Assembly: GCF_014649855.1 (NCBI RefSeq)
Contig: NZ_BMTV01000001.1
Coordinates: forward strand, 295,948-359,947
From: Streptomyces roseolus
GTDB lineage: Bacteria; Actinomycetota; Actinomycetes; Streptomycetales; Streptomycetaceae
Length of the DNA stretch: 64,000 nt
Direction of reading: 5' to 3'
The position numbers were made by a program, and so were the translations under genes. Below are positions 1-8,779 of this stretch, one piece after another. The notes beneath the pieces are model-generated. The model was not told the origin of the DNA and did no database searches. It saw nothing but the letters and a program-made list of their open reading frames with translations. How positions within the stretch are numbered: position 1 is the first letter of the stretch; each line of letters starts with the position of its first letter.

Positions 1-473
1 GTCCACAGCCGGAGGAAGGCCGCCGGGCGGTCGGCGGGCGGGGCGTCCGCCAGGAGGGCGCGCTCCGGCGCGGTGAGGGATTTCGCCTCCAGGCGGGGGG
101 AGGGCGGGGGGCCGGGGAGCTCTTCCATGTCCACGCCCACCAGGCCCTCCGCCACCACGGCGATCAGGATCCAGTGGGCGGTGTGGGCCACCGAGTAGTC
201 CAGGGGGGTCTCCGCGTCCCAGCGCGGGCGGCCGTGGTCCGCGCCGCAGTGGTGGCAGGTGCGGTCGATCGGCACCCGTGCGGGCGGCAGCCCCACGTAG
301 TGCCACGCCAGGAGGCGTTGGGCCGAGCGGGACGCCGTGTAGGTGTCGCGTGACGGACCCGGGGGGAGGGCGGCCGCCCTGCCCGCCTCCTCGGGGGCGA
401 GCAGGCGCCGCACGTCACGGGGCGGGCGGGCCGGGGTCAGCCACAGGTGGCACTCACCGGGGGCCGGGAGCAC
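1..473 (-). CDS. 4'-phosphopantetheinyl transferase (Sfp type), 3' end missing
   Basis: Transfers phosphopantetheine from CoA to a carrier-protein serine. The N-terminal ~157 residues are present and the C-terminus runs off the left edge. Visible family features are a RLLAWHYVG-like P1 region, a C-H-x2-C-G segment, the substrate-binding DYSVAHT stretch and the Mg-binding GVDMEEL motif. The last residues (FLRLWT) run into where the W-x-x-K-E-A motif should follow. The GTG start at 473 is chosen because GGAAGG sits about 8 nt upstream. The start overlaps the end of the ceramidase-fold gene by 20 nt, so it is the last seen member of the 3958-to-1 operon. A likely role is activating the ACP encoded at 11850-12161 (inference). 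Confidence 0.88.
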   Translation of the reverse strand, partial: MLPAPGECHLWLTPARPPRDVRRLLAPEEAGRAAALPPGPSRDTYTASRSAQRLLAWHYVGLPPARVPIDRTCHHCGADHGRPRWDAETPLDYSVAHTAHWILIAVVAEGLVGVDMEELPGPPPSPRLEAKSLTAPERALLADAPPADRPAAFLRLW

Positions 474-1194
474 GCTCGGCGCCTTCCGCCGGGGCGGGTT
501 CGGGGGTCGCGGACGTCCGCGTCCTCCAGTGGCGGACCAGGGCGAGGGAGGCCAGGTAGACCACCAGGCCGTCCAGGAGGTGCCACAGGAAGTGGGTGCC
601 CACCGGAAAGTCGGAGCAGACGGACTCGTCGGCCGTGCGGGCCAGCAGCGCGCCGGCGAAGGACACGGTGGCGAGGCCGAACGTTCCGGCGTGCACGCGG
701 AGTTCGGGGTCCGGAGAGGTGCGCAGGACCACGGTCAGGGCCGCGAGGAGGAGGAGCACGGGGACGTACGTGCCCGACCTGTTGGGGACGTACGGGCCCA
801 CCACGACGATGAACGCGGCGAGGAAGGCGATGAACGCGACCACGCCGAGGAGGGCGCGGCGGCGGGAGAGGCCGTGGAACCAGTGCAGGTAACTGCCCAG
901 GAACCACAGGACGAAGAGGGCGATCGGCGCGACGTCGAGGACCTGCGCCCAGCGGGTGCCGAGGGTGTGGAAGGCGAAGCTGCCCAGGCTGATGGAGGCC
1001 GCGAGGGGCACCGTGAAGGCGATGCTCAGCGGGGCCTTCCGGCCGGCCGGGCCGGTGCGGTGGCGGGCGAGCATCCGCCAGATCGCCCAGGCGGCGACGG
1101 CGAAGGAGAGGTTGCTCAGCGCGTTGACGGGTTCGGCCCAGAAGGCGGCCGAGGCCCGCTCGCAGTACTGGTCCACGTGCTCGTACAGGTTCAT
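454..1194 (-). CDS. Ceramidase-domain (CREST-fold) integral membrane protein
   Basis: 246-aa polytopic membrane protein of about seven helices. It carries the alkaline-ceramidase/CREST superfamily signature: SNLSF near residue 27, a Ser-x3-His segment (GSFAFHTLGT) near 75, Asp in QVLD shortly after, and a C-terminal GTHFLWHLLDG with paired His and Asp, the expected metal-hydrolase ligands. Family members hydrolyse amide-linked lipids such as ceramide; the bacterial substrate is unknown. The ATG overlaps the antiporter stop by 4 nt (ATGA), indicating translational coupling. An amide-lipid hydrolase near a FeeM-like N-acyl amino acid synthase may be relevant, but that link is inference. Confidence 0.85.
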   Translation of the reverse strand: MNLYEHVDQYCERASAAFWAEPVNALSNLSFAVAAWAIWRMLARHRTGPAGRKAPLSIAFTVPLAASISLGSFAFHTLGTRWAQVLDVAPIALFVLWFLGSYLHWFHGLSRRRALLGVVAFIAFLAAFIVVVGPYVPNRSGTYVPVLLLLAALTVVLRTSPDPELRVHAGTFGLATVSFAGALLARTADESVCSDFPVGTHFLWHLLDGLVVYLASLALVRHWRTRTSATPEPAPAEGAERAPGPR

Positions 1195-2474
1195 CGTCCG
1201 GTTCCTACGGTCTCGTCGGCCGTCGCGTGGGCGAGGGGGGCGGGGGCGGCCGGGTCGGGCGCGGGGTGCGGTGCGGGGTGGTGCTCGGGCGGCGGGGCGG
1301 CGTCGAGGAGGGGACCGGCCATCGCCGTGGTCACGACGGCCATGACGACCATCATCGAGTAGACGGTCCCGTCGATCAGGCCGAGTTCGAGGCCGACCGA
1401 GAGGATGACGATCTCCGTGAGGCCGCGGACGTTCATGAGGACCGAGAGCGGCAGCGCCGACCGGTGGTCCAGGCCGGAGAGGCGGGCTCCGGCGTACACG
1501 CCGGCCGCCTTCGCGGCCACGGCGACGGCCAGCAGGGTGAGGAGCGTGACGAGGGTGGAGGTGCCGAAGCCGTCCAGGCTCACCTTGGACCCCGCCACCA
1601 CGAAGTACAGCGGCAGCAGCAGCGTCCCGGCCTGGTCCGCCGTGTGGATCAGGCGGTCGCGGAGCTTCTCCAGGCCGGCGCGCGGCATGATCGCGCCGAA
1701 GGCGAAGGAGCCGAAGATGTAGTGCACGCCCATCCACTCGGTGGCCGCGCACGACAGCAGCAGTCCGGAGACCAGGAGCGGGAAGAGCGCCGCCGGTGCC
1801 GTCGGCCGCTCGGCCCAGCGGGTCAGCACCCGCTTCAGCAGGGGGCGGGCGCAGAGGAGGAGCAGGACGTAGACCGGCAGCAGGGCGATCCGCCACTGCT
1901 CGCCGGTGGCGGTCAGCGCGGCCACGCCGGCCAGGCCCACCCAGGCGACCAGGTCGCCGACGGCCGCCGCCGCGAGGGCGAGGCCGCCGAGGGGGCCGTT
2001 GGTGAGGCCCCGGTCGGCGAGGATCCTGGCCAGGACGGGGAAGGCCGTCACGGACATGGCGATGCCGAGGAAGAGCACGAAGCCGGTCCGGGAACCGGGG
2101 GCGTACCGGGCGGCGAGCGGCACCGCGACCAGGACGCCGACGACGAGCGGCACCAGGACCGAGCCGACCGCGACGCCGAGCGCGGCGCGCCGGCGGCCGC
2201 GCAGCAGGGTGTGCTCCAGCTCGTACCCCACGACGAACATGAAGAGGGCGAGGCCCACCGCGGCGAGCGCCGAGAGCAGCGGCGCCACGTCCGGGGGGAT
2301 CAGGACGGCGCGCACGGACTCGGGCAGGACCAGCGGGCCGCACAGGACACCGGCGACGATCTCGCCGACCACCGGCGGCTGCCGGACGGCGCGGCCGAGG
2401 GCGCCGAAGAGCTTGGCCACCGCCAGGAGCGCGGCGAGGCTGAAGAACAGGTGGACCGTGGTCTGGCCCGTCAT
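1191..2474 (-). CDS. Kef-type cation:proton antiporter (CPA2 family)
   Basis: 427-aa inner-membrane antiporter with about 12-13 helices. The first helix is followed by PPVVGEIVAGVLCGP, the conserved CPA2 N-terminal motif. SVTAFPVLARIL and the later VGDLVAW (essential Asp) match the ion-binding core, and LMNVRGLTEIVIL is the conserved late helix. No C-terminal RCK/TrkA-N domain is present. The tail is Pro/Ala/His-rich. Start and stop both overlap neighbours by 4 nt, so it sits mid-operon between the DHA2 exporter and the ceramidase-fold protein. Confidence 0.9.
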   Translation of the reverse strand: MTGQTTVHLFFSLAALLAVAKLFGALGRAVRQPPVVGEIVAGVLCGPLVLPESVRAVLIPPDVAPLLSALAAVGLALFMFVVGYELEHTLLRGRRRAALGVAVGSVLVPLVVGVLVAVPLAARYAPGSRTGFVLFLGIAMSVTAFPVLARILADRGLTNGPLGGLALAAAAVGDLVAWVGLAGVAALTATGEQWRIALLPVYVLLLLCARPLLKRVLTRWAERPTAPAALFPLLVSGLLLSCAATEWMGVHYIFGSFAFGAIMPRAGLEKLRDRLIHTADQAGTLLLPLYFVVAGSKVSLDGFGTSTLVTLLTLLAVAVAAKAAGVYAGARLSGLDHRSALPLSVLMNVRGLTEIVILSVGLELGLIDGTVYSMMVVMAVVTTAMAGPLLDAAPPPEHHPAPHPAPDPAAPAPLAHATADETVGTGR

Positions 2475-3958
2475 GGGGTCACCGCCAGGGAAGGAGGGGC
2501 TGAACCGTCCGGCTGCCGGGGCGGCGGGCTCGAACGGACGATCAGTGAGGCGGCGAGCGCCCCGAGGAGCAGGAGCCCGGCCGGCAGGTAGACCGTCTCG
2601 GCCAGGGCGGCGCTCAGCGCGGGAGGGGCGGGATCGGTGCCGCCGGCCGCCGCCGGGCCGTCCGTCAGGCCGTCCGTCAGGCCGTGGGCGGCCAGCCGGG
2701 AGGCCAGGACGGCGCTGACCGCGGCGCTGCCGAGGACGGAACCGACCTGCCGGAGGGCGTTGTACGCGCCCGAGCCCGCGCCCGCCCGGTCGGCCGGGAG
2801 CCGCAGGGTGGCGGCCACGGCCAGCGAGGGCCAGATGCAGGCGTTGGCGAGCCCGGCGAGGGCCGCGCCGGCCAGGAACCAGCCGAGCGGCAGGTCGAGG
2901 GTCATGAGCGCGGCGAACGCGGCGAGGGAGGCGGCGAACAGCACGAGCCCCACGAGCGGCACGGTGCGCGGGTGGAGGCGGTCGCCGAGCAGGCCGACGA
3001 GGGGGACGCACACGATGGCGGCCACGGCCATCGGCGCGAGCACGGCGCCCGCTCCCGTCCCGGACAGCGCGCGGGCCTCCTCCAGGTAGAGGTACAGCGG
3101 CACCATCACGGCCGTCACCGCCGCCGCGGCGAGGGCGACCGCCAGGGAGGCGGCGACGAACGTCCGGTCGCGGAAGATGCCGAGCGGCAGCAGCGGATCG
3201 GCGGCCGTGCGGGTCTGGTGGACCACGAACAGGGCCAGGACGGCGAGGCCGGCGGCCGTGGCGCACCAGGTCCAGGCGGTCCAGCCGCGGCTGCCGCCCT
3301 CCTGGAGACCGAGGACGAGCGCGGCCATGCCGACGGTGCTGAGGACCAGGCCGACGGTGTCGAAGCGGTGCGGGCGGGTGGGCAGCACGGGCACGTACCG
3401 GACGGCCAGGACGAGGCCGATCAGGCCGATCGGCAGGTTGGCGTGGAAGATCCACTGCCAGCCGGCCCGGTCCACGACCAGGCCGCCGAGGAGCGGGCCG
3501 AGGAGGTTGGCCAGTCCGGCGACCGCGCCCCACACGCTCATCGCGGCGGCGCGGCGCTCCGGCGGGAAGGTGCGGCTGATGACGGCCATCGTCTGCGGCG
3601 TCAGCAGCGCGGCGCCGACGCCCTGGACGGCCCGGGCCGCGATCAGCGTCCCGATGTCCGCCGACAGGCCGCACCACAGGGACGCGCCGGTGAACACGGC
3701 GAGTCCGGCGAGGTAGACGAGCCTGGGGCCGAAGCGGTCGCCCAGCCGGCCGGCGGGCAGCAGCAGGGCGGCGAAGGTGAGCAGGTAGGAGCTGGTCGCC
3801 CAGACGAGGGACGTGACGTCGGCGCGCAGGCTCGTCATGATCGCCGGGTTGGCGACGGAGACGACGGTCATGTCGAGGATGACCAGGAAGTAGCCGACGC
3901 AGAGCGCCGCCAGCGCCGGCCAGGGACGGGGTGGAGCGGACACGGGCAGGGTCCTCAC
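2471..3958 (-). CDS. MFS drug exporter, DHA2 (EmrB/QacA) family
   Basis: 495-aa transporter expected to have 14 transmembrane helices. Visible motifs are LDMTVVSVANPAI in helix 1 (motif D1 of the 14-TMS group), GRLGDRFG (motif A), RAVQGVGAALLTP (motif B) and NLLGPLLGG (antiporter motif C). It is the first gene of a four-gene overlapping set ending in the phosphopantetheinyl transferase. Proton-driven export of the product of the adjacent pathway is a reasonable inference but not shown by sequence. Confidence 0.92.
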   Translation of the reverse strand: MRTLPVSAPPRPWPALAALCVGYFLVILDMTVVSVANPAIMTSLRADVTSLVWATSSYLLTFAALLLPAGRLGDRFGPRLVYLAGLAVFTGASLWCGLSADIGTLIAARAVQGVGAALLTPQTMAVISRTFPPERRAAAMSVWGAVAGLANLLGPLLGGLVVDRAGWQWIFHANLPIGLIGLVLAVRYVPVLPTRPHRFDTVGLVLSTVGMAALVLGLQEGGSRGWTAWTWCATAAGLAVLALFVVHQTRTAADPLLPLGIFRDRTFVAASLAVALAAAAVTAVMVPLYLYLEEARALSGTGAGAVLAPMAVAAIVCVPLVGLLGDRLHPRTVPLVGLVLFAASLAAFAALMTLDLPLGWFLAGAALAGLANACIWPSLAVAATLRLPADRAGAGSGAYNALRQVGSVLGSAAVSAVLASRLAAHGLTDGLTDGPAAAGGTDPAPPALSAALAETVYLPAGLLLLGALAASLIVRSSPPPRQPDGSAPPSLAVTP

Positions 3959-4254
3959 GGGGCGGGCGGGCGGACGGGAGGGGACGGGGCGGAGCGGTCG
4001 GTCGGGGTGGCGGGGGGACGGGGCGGGGCGGGCGGTCGGGGTGGCGGGGGAACCGGCGGGGTGCGGCGCGGGTCATCGCGGGCGGGGCCGCCGCCGCGCC
4101 CGGACGGGGCGGCGCACGGCGGCCGGCCGCCGACGGCTCTCCGCGCACGGCCGGGCACGGCCCACCGCGTACGACCGCCCCGCGGCCCGCCGCTCGCAGT
4201 CGCCCGCGGCTCGCCGACGGGTACGGTCGCCCGCCGCTCACCGCCCCCGTGGGC
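3959..4254 (+). other. 296-bp non-coding gap with imperfect GC-rich repeats
   Basis: No frame here has convincing coding character. The first ~110 bp is G-rich with an imperfect direct repeat: cggtcggggtggcggggg occurs at about 4000 and again about 40 bp later. The rest alternates cg-rich blocks. It separates the FeeM-like gene from the exporter operon, so it should contain that operon's promoter, but no clear -35/-10 pair is visible. Confidence 0.5.
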
Positions 4255-5691
4255 TCACAGCAGGCTGCTCGTGACGCGCTTGACGCGGAAGGGGACGCGG
4301 CGCAGGCCGTGGACCAGGGCGGTCAGGGTGTGGGGGGAGGAGGTGCGCAGGTAGTGGCCGACGACGGGGCCGAAGACGTACTGCCAGCGCGGCCAGTCGT
4401 GGCCCAGGCGGCCGAGTTGCTCGCCGATGTCGATGGCCATGACCCGGACGGGCTCCTTGGTGTACGGGTGCGTCTTGGAGATCGGCAGCTTGCGGCCGCC
4501 GAGGCGCTCGTACTGGGGGACGAGCTTGTCGATGGCGTCGAGGACGAGGTAGCGGCAGCCGAGGTTGAAGGCCAGCCGGGCGATCTCGCGGAAGAGGGCG
4601 AGGACGACGCCGGAGCCCCGGTAGTCGGGGTGGATCGCGAGGCGGGAGACCTCGACGAAGCCGCCCTGCCAGATGTGCGGCGGCAGCCCTTCCGTCTGCG
4701 CCTCGATCTCGCTGAGGTCGCGGTCGCCGGCGTTGACGACGATCCGGCCGGTGCCGACCGGCTTGTCGCCGAGCCGGCAGACGATGCCGACGGCGTGCCG
4801 GTCGAGGCGGTCGCCGACCTCGCTGCTGTCGCCGACGTCGGCGAGCCGCCCGAAGTGCCGGTTGCCGGCCAGCCGGACGTCCAGGGCCTGCCGGTACGTG
4901 GCCTCGTCGGCGACCGTACGGATCGACAGGTAGCGGTTCACCCGGGACGGCCGGACGCCGGCGGCCCGCAGCGCGGGGAAGCCGAACTCCGGGACCGTAC
5001 CGGCGAGGACGACGGCGCAGTCGCGTACGGACCTCCGGGTGGCGGTCCGGAAGGAGAAGCGGGCCTCGCCGCCGGACTGGCGGCAGGACGTGAGCCGGGC
5101 GGCGATCCTCCGGCCGCCCAGCCAGGGCAGCCACAGGTCGAGCGTCACGGACATGCCGGGAGCCAGCAGGCGTCCGGGGTCGTCGGCGGAGAACTCGCCG
5201 CCGTACGGGCCGAGTCGGCCGATCGTGACGCGCTGCGGCCGGGCGAAGAGGGTGGGGCTGTCGAGGCGGGCCGTGATCGGTTCCGCCAGCGCGTGGGTGT
5301 GGGCGTCGTCGCGGACGGCGGGCGGCCGCACCTCGATCCGCCCGGTCCGGTGGTCGACGGTGTGGTCGCGGCTGAAGAGCGGGACCGGGGCACCGCCGCC
5401 GGGGCGCCGGCCGTCGCCGCGGAAGAGCAGCGCGAGGCGGGCGCCGGGCCGGATGCCGGACAGCCGGTCCGGTTCGGGCGCGGTCAGGACGAGCGTCCCG
5501 TCCGCGGTGCGCTCGTCGAGGACGCACGTCACCCGGTGGCGGCCGGACCGGAGGACGACCTGGGGCCGGTGCAGATCGGCCGGCCAGTACCGGTACGTCG
5601 CCGGGGTGGCCGGGGCCGCCCGGTGCGCGGGGTCCGCCGGGTCCGCCGGGCCGGACGAGGGGCGGACCGGCTCGGCCTGGACAAGTTCCAT
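4255..5691 (-). CDS. PilZ-like domain fused to FeeM-type N-acyltransferase (GNAT fold)
   Basis: 478-aa protein. Residues ~30-240 form a beta-rich two-part module resembling YcgR-type PilZN/PilZ. Its c-di-GMP motif is degenerate: RPQR where RxxxR is expected, and GRLGPYGG where (D/N)xSxxG is expected. Residues ~255-440 resemble FeeM/autoinducer-synthase GNATs, with RYLSIRTVAD, VGTGRIVVN, EVSRLAIHPDYRGSGV and LGCRYLVLDAID. FeeM enzymes acylate amino acids from acyl-ACP. The ATG at 5691 is chosen over one at 5757 because GGGAG lies 6-9 nt upstream. It lies after the terminator of the ACP/halogenase operon, so it is separately transcribed. Use of the locus's ACP as acyl donor is inference. Confidence 0.75.
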   Translation of the reverse strand: MELVQAEPVRPSSGPADPADPAHRAAPATPATYRYWPADLHRPQVVLRSGRHRVTCVLDERTADGTLVLTAPEPDRLSGIRPGARLALLFRGDGRRPGGGAPVPLFSRDHTVDHRTGRIEVRPPAVRDDAHTHALAEPITARLDSPTLFARPQRVTIGRLGPYGGEFSADDPGRLLAPGMSVTLDLWLPWLGGRRIAARLTSCRQSGGEARFSFRTATRRSVRDCAVVLAGTVPEFGFPALRAAGVRPSRVNRYLSIRTVADEATYRQALDVRLAGNRHFGRLADVGDSSEVGDRLDRHAVGIVCRLGDKPVGTGRIVVNAGDRDLSEIEAQTEGLPPHIWQGGFVEVSRLAIHPDYRGSGVVLALFREIARLAFNLGCRYLVLDAIDKLVPQYERLGGRKLPISKTHPYTKEPVRVMAIDIGEQLGRLGHDWPRWQYVFGPVVGHYLRTSSPHTLTALVHGLRRVPFRVKRVTSSLL

Positions 5692-5754
5692 CGTTGCTCC
5701 CTGCTGTTCTCCCCGGGCGCGGACGGCCTCGGGGGTGTGGCCGGACCGGGGCGG

Positions 5755-5793
5755 CACCGGCGGGCGGAGCCTGGTCGGCTCCGCCCGCCGGTG
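5755..5793 (-). terminator. Strong intrinsic terminator-like hairpin closing the ACP/halogenase operon
   Basis: A perfect 17-bp inverted repeat (5755-5771 and 5777-5793) with a 5-nt loop lies about 50 nt beyond the hydrolase stop codon on the minus strand. There is no T-tract, as is usual in Streptomyces. It separates the seven-gene unit from the PilZ/FeeM-like gene. Confidence 0.75.
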
Positions 5794-5844
5794 GGCACGC
5801 CACCGCTGTGCCCGTGTGCCCGGGGGGACCTCGGGCTCAGGCCG

Positions 5845-6408
5845 TCAGGCCTTCAGGGCGTCCTGGAAGAGCTGCCAGCCCTCGCTCCACTCCCCCAGTC
5901 CGGAGGAGGCGTTGATGTGGCCGAGGCCGCCGACGTTGTGGAGGCGGGCGCCGAGCTGCCGGGCGGCGTTCTCGGCGTGCTCCAGGGAGCCGTACGGGTC
6001 GTCCTCGCTGGCGACGACGACGGCGGGGAACGGCAGCGGCAGCGCGTACGCGTCGGTGGCGAATCCCTCCGCCTGGGCGGGGAAGTTCTCGCCCGCGACG
6101 TCGGGCGCGGCGACCAGGAAGGCGGCCGTGACGTCGGCGGAGGCCGGGGCGTCGGCGCGGGCGCGGGCCCACTCCGCGAGGAGGGTGCAGCCGAGGCTGT
6201 GGGCGACGACGACCTTCGGGCCCGGGACGGCGGCGAGGGCCTCGTCGAGCTCCTTCACCCAGGTGGCGGCGACGGGCTCGTCCCAGGAGGAGTGCTCCAC
6301 CCAGACGGCGCGGTCGGCCTCGCGCTCGAACCACTGGCGCTGCCAGTGCTCGGGGCCGGAGTTGCCGATGCCGGCGAGGAAGACAAGGGTCGGGTTCTGG
6401 TCGGACAT
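5845..6408 (-). CDS. RBBP9/YdeN-family serine hydrolase
   Basis: 187-aa compact alpha/beta hydrolase. The likely triad is Ser71 in AHSLG, Asp136/137 in ASEDDPYG and His164 in GLGHINA, which matches the RBBP9/YdeN arrangement. No signal peptide, so cytoplasmic. It is the last gene of the seven-gene operon and begins 5 nt after the halogenase stop. It could release or edit the carrier-bound product like a type II thioesterase; that is inference, since the family is functionally diverse. Confidence 0.88.
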   Translation of the reverse strand: MSDQNPTLVFLAGIGNSGPEHWQRQWFEREADRAVWVEHSSWDEPVAATWVKELDEALAAVPGPKVVVAHSLGCTLLAEWARARADAPASADVTAAFLVAAPDVAGENFPAQAEGFATDAYALPLPFPAVVVASEDDPYGSLEHAENAARQLGARLHNVGGLGHINASSGLGEWSEGWQLFQDALKA

Positions 6409-6413
6409 GGTCG

Positions 6414-8129
6414 TCACACCTCGTACTCGACGCCGACGCCGTCGAAGCGCAGGCGGTCCTGGATGAAGACGGGCTGGTCGTTCTTGTCGTAGCCGGTGAC
6501 GAGACCGGCCTCCATGAGCCGGATGACGATCTGGGAGCTCAGCTCCTGCTTGCCGGTCTCGCTCAGGCGGCGGATGACCTCCTTGTAGCCGAGGTCCTCC
6601 TTCAGCAGGGCCTCGAAGATCTCCCGGTGCTCCTCCTCCAGCGGCCACTTGACCATGTCGACGCCGGCCTCGTTGCCGATGACCTGCTTGCGCTGGAGCG
6701 TGAAGCCCTCCGGGTCCACCTTGTAGAAGGGCTCCAGGCGCACCTCCGCGCCGTTCCACTGGAGGCGCTTGATGCTGTTGAGGTCCTTGGTCAGGCGGCT
6801 GATCCACTGGACGCGGGCGACGTTGAGCTCGTCGTCGGTGAACTCGTCGCTCAGTTCGAGGCGCTGGTGCCTGCCGATGCCGATCATCGTGGAGGCGCGG
6901 TCGCGGAAGTCGGCGATCGACCAGTCGCTGCTGCCCCGGTCGGCCTGGACGAGGCGGTCGAACCACGCCTTGCGGCTGAGGCGCTCGTCGGCGGACTCGC
7001 TGATGCGGCGCTTGAGCCAGAACTCGGACTCCGGCTCGGTGAAGGAGGCGAAGGTGTAGAAGGAGGCCAGGAACTCGTGGTACTGCTCGTAGGTCTCGCC
7101 GTAGGTGCGGTTGTACCAGGCGTGGACCTCGTCGCTCTCGTCCGGGTTCGCGGTGATCCGGTCGATCGCGGCGGCGGCGGAGACCGCGGACTGGGTGGCC
7201 AGGTGGACGCCCTGGGAGAAGAGCGGGTCGGTGAAGCAGGCGGCGTCGCCACTGAGGAAGAAGCGGCCGGCGGAGACGTACTCGGAGTCGTACGACCAGT
7301 CGTGGACGATCCGCACCTCGTCGACCATCTCGGCGCCGTCCAGGAGGGCGGTGGCGCGCTTGGCCTTGGCGAGGGTCTCGCGGTAGAAGCGCTCCGGGCC
7401 CAGCTCCTTGACCTCGGCCGACTTCGAGCGGTCGACGACGAGGCCGACGCTGTACAGGTCGCCCTTGAGCGGGATCATCCACACCCAGCCGTCCTCGAAG
7501 GTGATCGAGTACGTGGTGCCCTTGAGGTCGCCCTCGAAGGGGTCGGGGCGCTTGAAGTACGACCAGACCGCGAAGTTCTTGTAGAACTCGTCGTAGCGGC
7601 GGATCTTCAGCCGGCGGGCGAGCGGGCTGTGCGAGCCGCTCGCGTCGATGACGAAGTCGCTGACGACCGTGCGGGTCTCCTCGCCCTGGCGGACGGTGAG
7701 GGTGACGGAGTCGGCGGCGGATATGTCGACGTCGGTCACCGGGGTGGACTCGTGGACGGTGACGCCGCGCTCGCGGACCTCGTCGACGAGGAGCTGGTCG
7801 AACTCCTCGCGCTTGACCTGGATGGCGTGGTCGAAGACCCACGGCGAGGTGCGCGGGGTGGTGAAGGAGAACGTCCACGGGGCCTGGTCCTGGCCCCAGA
7901 GGAAGGTCGCGGAGGGCTTCTTCACGAACCCGGCGGCGTCGATCTTCTCCTGGAGGCCGAGCCGGGTGAGGATCGACAGGGTGCCGGGCAGGAACGACTC
8001 GCCGACGCGGTAGCGCGGGAAGGTGTCGCGCTCGAAGACCTCGACCTCGTGGCCGAGTTTGGTGAGGGTGAGTGCCGCCACGCAGCCCGCGGGGCCCGCA
8101 CCGATGACGGAAACCTTCGACTTCTTCAT
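6414..8129 (-). CDS. Flavin-dependent halogenase, carrier-tethered-substrate (PltA/CndH-like) type
   Basis: 571-aa FAD enzyme. The N-terminal Rossmann motif GAGPAG is at 11-16. Lys70/71 lie in AAGFVKKPSATFLWG, the counterpart of the catalytic-lysine region of PltA/CndH-type halogenases. The halogenase WxWxIP motif is present as WVWMIP at 215-220. The second motif Fx.Px.Sx.G is present as FTDPLFSQG at 299-307, which distinguishes halogenases from monooxygenases. Residues ~480-571 form a charged helical C-terminal extension with winged-helix character. The family makes HOCl that travels to the lysine to chlorinate electron-rich or activated substrates, often attached to a carrier protein. Co-operonic with a free-standing ACP and AMP ligase. 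A non-halogenating oxygenase is possible but less likely with both motifs intact. Confidence 0.87.
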   Translation of the reverse strand: MKKSKVSVIGAGPAGCVAALTLTKLGHEVEVFERDTFPRYRVGESFLPGTLSILTRLGLQEKIDAAGFVKKPSATFLWGQDQAPWTFSFTTPRTSPWVFDHAIQVKREEFDQLLVDEVRERGVTVHESTPVTDVDISAADSVTLTVRQGEETRTVVSDFVIDASGSHSPLARRLKIRRYDEFYKNFAVWSYFKRPDPFEGDLKGTTYSITFEDGWVWMIPLKGDLYSVGLVVDRSKSAEVKELGPERFYRETLAKAKRATALLDGAEMVDEVRIVHDWSYDSEYVSAGRFFLSGDAACFTDPLFSQGVHLATQSAVSAAAAIDRITANPDESDEVHAWYNRTYGETYEQYHEFLASFYTFASFTEPESEFWLKRRISESADERLSRKAWFDRLVQADRGSSDWSIADFRDRASTMIGIGRHQRLELSDEFTDDELNVARVQWISRLTKDLNSIKRLQWNGAEVRLEPFYKVDPEGFTLQRKQVIGNEAGVDMVKWPLEEEHREIFEALLKEDLGYKEVIRRLSETGKQELSSQIVIRLMEAGLVTGYDKNDQPVFIQDRLRFDGVGVEYEV

Positions 8130-8140
8130 GTGCTGTCTCC

Positions 8141-8779
8141 TCAAAGGGACTTGATGGTCTTGATGCGGCTCGGTGCGAGGTACGTGAGGCCGCTGGCCGC
8201 GTTCTCGAAGAGACCGAGGCCGGCCTGGAAGCGGCAGTCGCTGCCGATGACGACCTCCGGGGCCACGGTGCACGCGAGCCCGAAGAAGTTGTCGTCGCCG
8301 ATCTCGACGCTGTTGCCGCAGTGGAAGTTCGGCGCCAGGAAGTTGTTCGAGCCGAGGCGCGAGTGGTGTCCGACGCTGCTGAGGTAGTTGAGGACGTTGA
8401 AGTCCCCGAGGGACACGTTCACGCCCAGGTAGTTGTCCGGGCCGATGACGTTGCCGACGCCCTGGAGGGCGGCCGGGTCGACCCGGGACGCGGGGTGGAC
8501 GACGTTCTCGGCCGCGAGACCGTGCTTCACGACGACCTCGTCGATGAGCCGGCGCCGTACGGCCGTGTCCGAGACCGCGAGCACCACGGGGGTGCCGGGC
8601 TCCCACACGACCTCGTCGAGGCCGGTGCACAGCTCGGCCGGGGCGTGCGCCGTCTCGCCGTCCACGACGACGTGGCGCACGATCCGGTACGTCTCCGGGC
8701 CGGCGGCGGAGGCGTCGGCCACGTAGCGGGCGACCTCCAGGGCGAACTTGCCCGCCCCGAGGAAGACGAGCTCCTTCAT
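8141..8779 (-). CDS. NeuD/PglD-type left-handed beta-helix acyltransferase
   Basis: 212-aa protein with an N-terminal Rossmann-like half (LVFLGAGKFALEVARYV) and a C-terminal hexapeptide-repeat beta-helix. The repeat includes VGNVIGPDNYLGVNV, LGDFNVLNYLSSVGHHS and EIGDDNFFGLACTVAPEV. The conserved catalytic His of the sialic acid O-acetyltransferase/PglD group is probably one of the pair in VGHHS. These enzymes acylate sugars or amino groups from acyl-CoA. The start overlaps the AMP ligase stop by 4 nt. The co-occurrence of NeuD-like protein, ACP, reductase and ligase recalls sugar-acylation modules; which substrate is used here is unknown. Confidence 0.85.
   Translation of the reverse strand: MKELVFLGAGKFALEVARYVADASAAGPETYRIVRHVVVDGETAHAPAELCTGLDEVVWEPGTPVVLAVSDTAVRRRLIDEVVVKHGLAAENVVHPASRVDPAALQGVGNVIGPDNYLGVNVSLGDFNVLNYLSSVGHHSRLGSNNFLAPNFHCGNSVEIGDDNFFGLACTVAPEVVIGSDCRFQAGLGLFENAASGLTYLAPSRIKTIKSL

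Noticed and set aside
343..1362. Long plus-strand open frame over the ceramidase-fold gene
   Set aside because: Arg/Gly/Glu-rich composition typical of an antisense frame in high-GC DNA; the minus frame has motifs, RBS and coupled starts.
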